Made by a program: the position numbers and the translations under genes. A stretch of 9,930 nucleotides of DNA from an uncultured Spirochaetales bacterium (GTDB lineage Bacteria; Spirochaetota; Spirochaetia; Sphaerochaetales; Sphaerochaetaceae): the NCBI GenBank assembly GCA_947306375.1, contig CAMZGJ010000036.1, positions 1 to 9,930 of the forward strand. Reading direction: 5' to 3'. The notes under the pieces are model-generated. The model was not told the origin of the DNA and did not search any database. It was given only the letters and a program-made list of their open reading frames with translations. Shown here one piece after another: positions 7,037 through 9,930 of this stretch; positions within the stretch are counted from its first letter, which is position 1, and each line of letters begins with the position of its first letter.

Positions 7037-7551
7037 TCTACCTGCAGCTCTTCTGGGAATTCTTCAAGACAGGTCTTTTTGCAGTAGGCGGTGGAATGGC
7101 CACCGTGCCCTTCCTGTTCAGGATGGGTCAGAATACCGGTTGGTTTGACGCAAACACTCTTACGGACATGATAGCTGTCTCAGAGTCCACTCCCGGACCC
7201 ATAGGAGTGAACATGGCTACCTATGTGGGCAACCGGACCGCCGGCCCGCTGGGAGGTCTTGTTGCAACGCTTGGCCTTGTGGCCCCCTGCATAATAATCA
7301 TCCTGATTATCTGTAAGGTTCTGATGAAATACATGAAACATCCCGTTGTAGAGGCGGTTTTCCGCATACTCAGGGCTGTTGTCATAGGACTTCTTGCCTA
7401 TGCTTTCTGGCAGGTTGCATCGGTTTCTCTCATAGGCGTGAAGGAATACATACTGTTTGCCGTATTCATTGCCCTGATTGTGTGCTTCAAGAAGGTTCAC
7501 CCGATTGTGTTCATTATTCTGGGCGCCGCGGCAGGTCTGTTCATACCCTGA
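7033..7551 (+). CDS. Chromate transporter family (CHR) protein, half-size, second of pair
   Basis: The partner half of 172 residues, homologous to the preceding protein. The N-terminal stretch FWEFFKTGLFAVGGGMATVPFL carries VGGG at 18-21. It keeps the canonical ESTPGPIGVNMATYVG at 51-66, where the first partner has QCTPGIIAVN, then GGLVATLGLVAPC at 74-86 and helices at about 86-99, 112-130, 138-152 and 156-171. The two halves probably form a heterodimer in opposite membrane orientation, as shown for other paired short CHR proteins (family knowledge). ATG at 7033 overlaps the upstream stop by 4 bases, with GGGGAGG eight bases ahead. It ends one base from the convergent lipoprotein gene; no terminator hairpin is visible. 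Confidence 0.93.
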   Translation: MIYLQLFWEFFKTGLFAVGGGMATVPFLFRMGQNTGWFDANTLTDMIAVSESTPGPIGVNMATYVGNRTAGPLGGLVATLGLVAPCIIIILIICKVLMKYMKHPVVEAVFRILRAVVIGLLAYAFWQVASVSLIGVKEYILFAVFIALIVCFKKVHPIVFIILGAAAGLFIP

Positions 7552-7552
7552 T

Positions 7553-8209
7553 TTATCTGACTGAATTGTATACGGCCGCCCATTTTTCAGGGTTAACGCT
7601 GTAGAGAACCTGAATCACGTCTCTTGTTCTTATTTCCTGATTCCACAGAACAAGCGCATGGTTGTATGCCGCTTCCTTATTTCCCAGGTTTGAGTACATC
7701 TCTATAAGATGAAGCCTTATTGATGTGTTATAGGGATTCAGCTCAAGAACAGTCTCAAGAACCTCTGCCGCCTTGGCATATCTATCTCCGTATAAATAAG
7801 TTACCTCACCAGTGTAAAACTTCTCACTGACCTGTTTTTTTGTCAGTTCAAAATCCCGGTCGTTCATTTCTGCCTGATTCAGAATGCCGGCAAGGGCCGT
7901 TCTAAAAGAAATAACATGCGGGTAGTCAGTCACAGCTTTTATGCAGAGGTCCAGAGCCTGTTCATACCTTTTTGCGGCTGTAAGCACGTAGATTTTGTTG
8001 TAGAGAAGCTTGTAGTCGTCAGAAGACTGCTCCAATGCCCTGTCATATACCTCAACGGCCTTATCATAGTCCTTTATTGAGACATAGTAAGAGGCAATGG
8101 GAATTGCCGTTGCCTCAATTTCAGCGGCAGCATCCTTACTGACACTGCCGCATGAAACCAGAGTAATGAGAAGAATGAGCAGAAGTTCAACCGAGAACAG
8201 TCTCTTCAA
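7553..8209 (-). CDS. TPR-repeat lipoprotein
   Basis: A protein of 218 residues with a lipoprotein signal: a short basic start (MKR), hydrophobic core at 9-18, and the lipobox LVSC with lipidated Cys20 followed by Gly. The relaxed box is typical of spirochaetes. The mature part holds tetratricopeptide-type helical pairs at about 34-64 (DYDKAVEVYDRAL), 66-99 (RYEQALDLCIKAV), 138-162 (YAKAAEVLETVLELNP) and 164-190. It is probably an anchored protein-protein scaffold in the cell envelope; partners are unknown. The start is TTG at 8209, supported by AGGTGA (8221-8216) six bases ahead and by the signal peptide reading directly from it. The first 23 bases overlap the end of the uracil phosphoribosyltransferase gene, so translation is likely coupled. 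The lipoprotein and TPR nature are clear; its function is not recognised. Confidence 0.88.
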   Translation of the reverse strand: MKRLFSVELLLILLITLVSCGSVSKDAAAEIEATAIPIASYYVSIKDYDKAVEVYDRALEQSSDDYKLLYNKIYVLTAAKRYEQALDLCIKAVTDYPHVISFRTALAGILNQAEMNDRDFELTKKQVSEKFYTGEVTYLYGDRYAKAAEVLETVLELNPYNTSIRLHLIEMYSNLGNKEAAYNHALVLWNQEIRTRDVIQVLYSVNPEKWAAVYNSVR

Positions 8210-9257
8210 TTTTCTTCACCTGTGAACGATAGAGGTTGTTGATATTGCTGCCGTAATCGGCAATCAGCTGAATCATGTTTCTGGGGTTTCCGGGAAGGTC
8301 CATGCCGTTGAGTCTGTCTCCCGCGTCTCCCAGTCCGGGAAGGATGTAGGCTGCATCGTTGAGGATGGGGTCCATCCACAGGGTGTATACTTCACAGCCT
8401 TCAATGGCCCTTACAATCCTCAGAGCTCCCTTGAGTGCGCTTATGACGTTGATGAACTTGACGCTCTTGGGCTTTACGCCGTTGTCCTTCAGGTATTTGA
8501 CAATTGTTACAAGGCTTCCGCCGGTTGCGTTCATGGGGTCTGCAAAGATAAGATCTTTGCCGTCCAGTTCCCTGAGGTTGAAGAAGGACTTGTCAAGGTC
8601 AAGCACATAGTCCATGTTGCTTTCCTTCTTGGTCTCATCCCTCTTGATCTTGAACAGTGCAAAAGGAGTAATTCTTCCGTCTGCGCTGTAGTCCTGGATT
8701 TCTTTGGAAATAATCATGCTGGGAAGAAGTGCTCCTCTGAGCATGACGCACATGACTGCATCCTTTGTAAGCAAGTCAGTGTTGGGAACCCTGTGCACTG
8801 CATAGTTGCGGCAGGGGTTTGTTACGGGAGTCATTGTAATGATGGATCTCTTGTTCTCTTTCAGAGCTCTGTCTGAGAAGACGAATGAGAACATAAGTTC
8901 ATACGCTCTCTGTATATAGTACAGAAATTCCTCATGGCCTGTCTTGGGGTCTCTGAGTTTTGCAATAAGGCGGCTGGCCTCTCCGTGCTGCTCTTCGGGA
9001 GATTCAAAACAGTAGACATGTATGTTTTTCTCAGTATTCAGTGAGGACTTGAGGAAGCGTCCTATCTCGGAGGAACTTGCAACAAGCTCCTGTTTTGCTT
9101 CATTGAGAGTTGCCTCATCTGTTGTGTTGTCTATTACATCGCAGGCTTTGAGGGAGCGTTCATAGAGTGTCCCCACCTTTGAGATAAGCTCTTTGTCATT
9201 GTCTTTGAGAAAACCGTCAAGGTCCGTTGCATGAAGAATAACTTTATTGTCTTTCAT
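8187..9257 (-). CDS. upp: Uracil phosphoribosyltransferase with extra N- and C-terminal sequence
   Basis: Salvages uracil: uracil + PRPP to UMP + PPi, in the cytoplasm. The PRPP loop DPMNATGGS is at 240-248 and the uracil-binding ILPGLGDAGDRLNG runs to about 317. LRDPKTGHEEFLYYIQRAYELM (about 101-122) matches the usual N-terminal LRD..T....F region, and Arg174 in MLRGALLP is conserved. The protein has 356 residues against about 208 for the usual enzyme. Roughly 75 residues before the core are unassigned (mostly helical, charged), there are small insertions inside, and about 35 residues follow the core. A longer frame begins at ATG 9317, but AGGAG sits five bases before the ATG at 9257 and the likely promoter lies between the two, so 9257 is chosen. 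It is the first gene of a pair with the TPR lipoprotein and is divergent from adk. Confidence 0.87.
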   Translation of the reverse strand: MKDNKVILHATDLDGFLKDNDKELISKVGTLYERSLKACDVIDNTTDEATLNEAKQELVASSSEIGRFLKSSLNTEKNIHVYCFESPEEQHGEASRLIAKLRDPKTGHEEFLYYIQRAYELMFSFVFSDRALKENKRSIITMTPVTNPCRNYAVHRVPNTDLLTKDAVMCVMLRGALLPSMIISKEIQDYSADGRITPFALFKIKRDETKKESNMDYVLDLDKSFFNLRELDGKDLIFADPMNATGGSLVTIVKYLKDNGVKPKSVKFINVISALKGALRIVRAIEGCEVYTLWMDPILNDAAYILPGLGDAGDRLNGMDLPGNPRNMIQLIADYGSNINNLYRSQVKKIEETVLG

Positions 9258-9261
9258 AATG

Positions 9262-9267
9262 TCTCCT
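9262..9267 (-). promoter_or_regulatory. Ribosome binding site deciding the UPRTase start
   Basis: Minus-strand AGGAGA lies four to five bases before the ATG at 9257 and is the best such site in the region. It excludes the in-frame ATG codons further upstream, including the one at 9317. Confidence 0.7.
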
Positions 9268-9281
9268 GTTACATCCATCTT

Positions 9282-9311
9282 ATAATACTTTGACAAACCG
9301 AAGTTGAACAA
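9282..9311 (-). promoter_or_regulatory. Candidate promoter of the UPRTase/lipoprotein operon
   Basis: Minus strand: TTGTTC (9311-9306), 18 bases, TATTAT (9287-9282). The predicted start near 9275 gives a leader of about 18 bases carrying the AGGAGA site. The -10 box is good and the -35 box is weak. Confidence 0.4.
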
Positions 9312-9332
9312 GTGCATTTTGGAATGTAAAAT
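9304..9332 (+). promoter_or_regulatory. Promoter of adk
   Basis: TTGAAC (9304-9309), 17 bases, TAAAAT (9327-9332). Transcription would begin near 9339, leaving a leader of about 23 bases with GGAGG at 9350-9354. The -35 box overlaps that of the divergent UPRTase promoter. Confidence 0.55.
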
Positions 9333-9361
9333 GAAAACAGCAAATTAACGGAGGCAAACGT

Positions 9362-9930
9362 ATGAAACTTGTATTCTTAGGCCCTCCCGGAGCAGGAAAG
9401 GGAACAATAGCAAAAAGAGCTAAGGATTTTTACTCCATTCCCCACATCTCCACGGGAGATCTTTTCAGAAACCATATAAACAATGAAACGGAGCTCGGCA
9501 AACAGGTCAAGTCAATTCTTGCATCCGGTTCCCTTGTTCCGGACAGCATAACAATTGAAATGGTCAGACAGCGTCTTGCTGAGCCTGACTGTGAAAAAGG
9601 CTTTATCCTTGACGGATTTCCCCGTACAATACCCCAGGCCGATGCCCTGGCCGGTATGGTGGAGCTTGATGCAGTAGTCAACTTTGTCATTTCCAATGAG
9701 GATATTGTGGAACGTCTTTCCGGACGCCGTATGTGCCCGAGCAACGGAAATCTCTACCATATCAAGTTTCATCCGCCCAAGGTCGAGGGCAAGGACGATG
9801 AAACAGGGGAGGACCTTATCCAGCGTGATGATGACAAGCCGGAGGCAATTCTACACCGCCTAGATGTCTATGCCGAACAGACCGAACCTCTTATCAACTA
9901 CTACCGGGAAAAAGTCATTCTGAAAGATGG
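9362..9930 (+). CDS. adk: Adenylate kinase (3' end cut by window edge)
   Basis: Interconverts ATP + AMP and 2 ADP, setting the adenylate energy balance; cytoplasmic and essential in most bacteria. 189 residues are visible of an expected 210-220. Seen: the P-loop GPPGAGKGT at 7-15, ISTGDLFR at 29-36 (AMP site), the DGFPR motif at 84-88, and GRRMC from 121 opening the LID. The long LID backbone with YHIKFHPPKVEGK and IQRDDD is of the long-form type. At the four LID positions it carries Cys125, Asn128, Asp145 and Thr148: three of the four zinc cysteines are missing, and the set resembles the His-Ser-Asp-Thr network of E. coli. Start: ATG at 9362 with GGAGG seven bases upstream and a promoter at 9304-9332. 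It is divergent from the UPRTase gene. Confidence 0.97.
   Translation, partial: MKLVFLGPPGAGKGTIAKRAKDFYSIPHISTGDLFRNHINNETELGKQVKSILASGSLVPDSITIEMVRQRLAEPDCEKGFILDGFPRTIPQADALAGMVELDAVVNFVISNEDIVERLSGRRMCPSNGNLYHIKFHPPKVEGKDDETGEDLIQRDDDKPEAILHRLDVYAEQTEPLINYYREKVILKD

Noticed and set aside
6494..7551. Reading the two CHR genes as one full-length ChrA split by a frameshift
   Set aside because: Each half has its own start, the second with a strong ribosome binding site, and separate half-size pairs are a known arrangement. The ATGA overlap is normal coupling.
9290..9295. Perfect TTGACA as the -35 box for adk
   Set aside because: No acceptable -10 box lies 16-18 bases downstream (TGCATT region); TTGAAC-17-TAAAAT a little further on is the better pair.
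9258..9317. N-terminal extension of the UPRTase from ATG 9317
   Set aside because: It lacks a ribosome binding site, and the likely promoter and the strong AGGAGA site place the start at 9257.

Overview
The window reads as ordinary chromosomal DNA from a bacterium of roughly balanced GC, most likely a spirochaete close to Treponema. The pointers are a long-form pyrophosphate-dependent phosphofructokinase, a lipoprotein with a relaxed spirochaete-like lipobox (LVSC), paired half-size CHR transporters, and an adenylate kinase LID built on a zinc-type backbone. The taxonomic call is inference from gene content, not from a marker gene. Coding density is very high. No tRNA, rRNA, CRISPR array, insertion sequence or phage gene was seen, and no gap between genes exceeds about 150 bases.

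Layout, left to right. (1) 1-1198, minus: pfp, cut by the window edge, with a good sigma70-type promoter. (2) 1284-1802, plus: a UPF0178/YaiI family gene, divergent from pfp. (3) 1821-4548, minus: a two-gene operon with a stand-alone E2-like acyltransferase (upstream gene) followed by a long-chain acyl-CoA ligase. (4) 4695-7551, plus: a tight run of exodeoxyribonuclease III, a CYTH-domain protein, ribonuclease HI and two half-size chromate-transporter-family proteins. Three of its four junctions are 2-bp gaps or 4-bp ATGA overlaps. (5) 7553-9257, minus: a TPR lipoprotein gene, overlapped by the end of an upstream uracil phosphoribosyltransferase gene that carries extra N- and C-terminal sequence. 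(6) 9362-9930, plus: adenylate kinase, cut by the window edge and divergent from the uracil phosphoribosyltransferase gene.

How the genes work together. pfp carries the committing step of glycolysis with PPi. The acyl-CoA ligase activates fatty acids to acyl-CoA, and the E2-like protein next to it is a plausible user of that thioester, with an unknown acceptor. ExoIII and RNase HI form a DNA repair / RNA:DNA hybrid unit that also contains a triphosphate-binding CYTH protein. The UPRTase and Adk, fired from back-to-back promoters, both serve nucleotide salvage and balance.

Most of the window is housekeeping. The least explained element is the acyltransferase/ligase pair: the acyltransferase has Glu in place of the usual catalytic His of the E2 motif. 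Next are the extended UPRTase coupled to a lipoprotein, the CYTH protein inside a nucleic-acid operon, and a perfect 18-bp inverted repeat between the divergent acyltransferase and exoIII genes. Several starts were moved from the longest open frame to an inner codon because of a clear Shine-Dalgarno sequence or family alignment.
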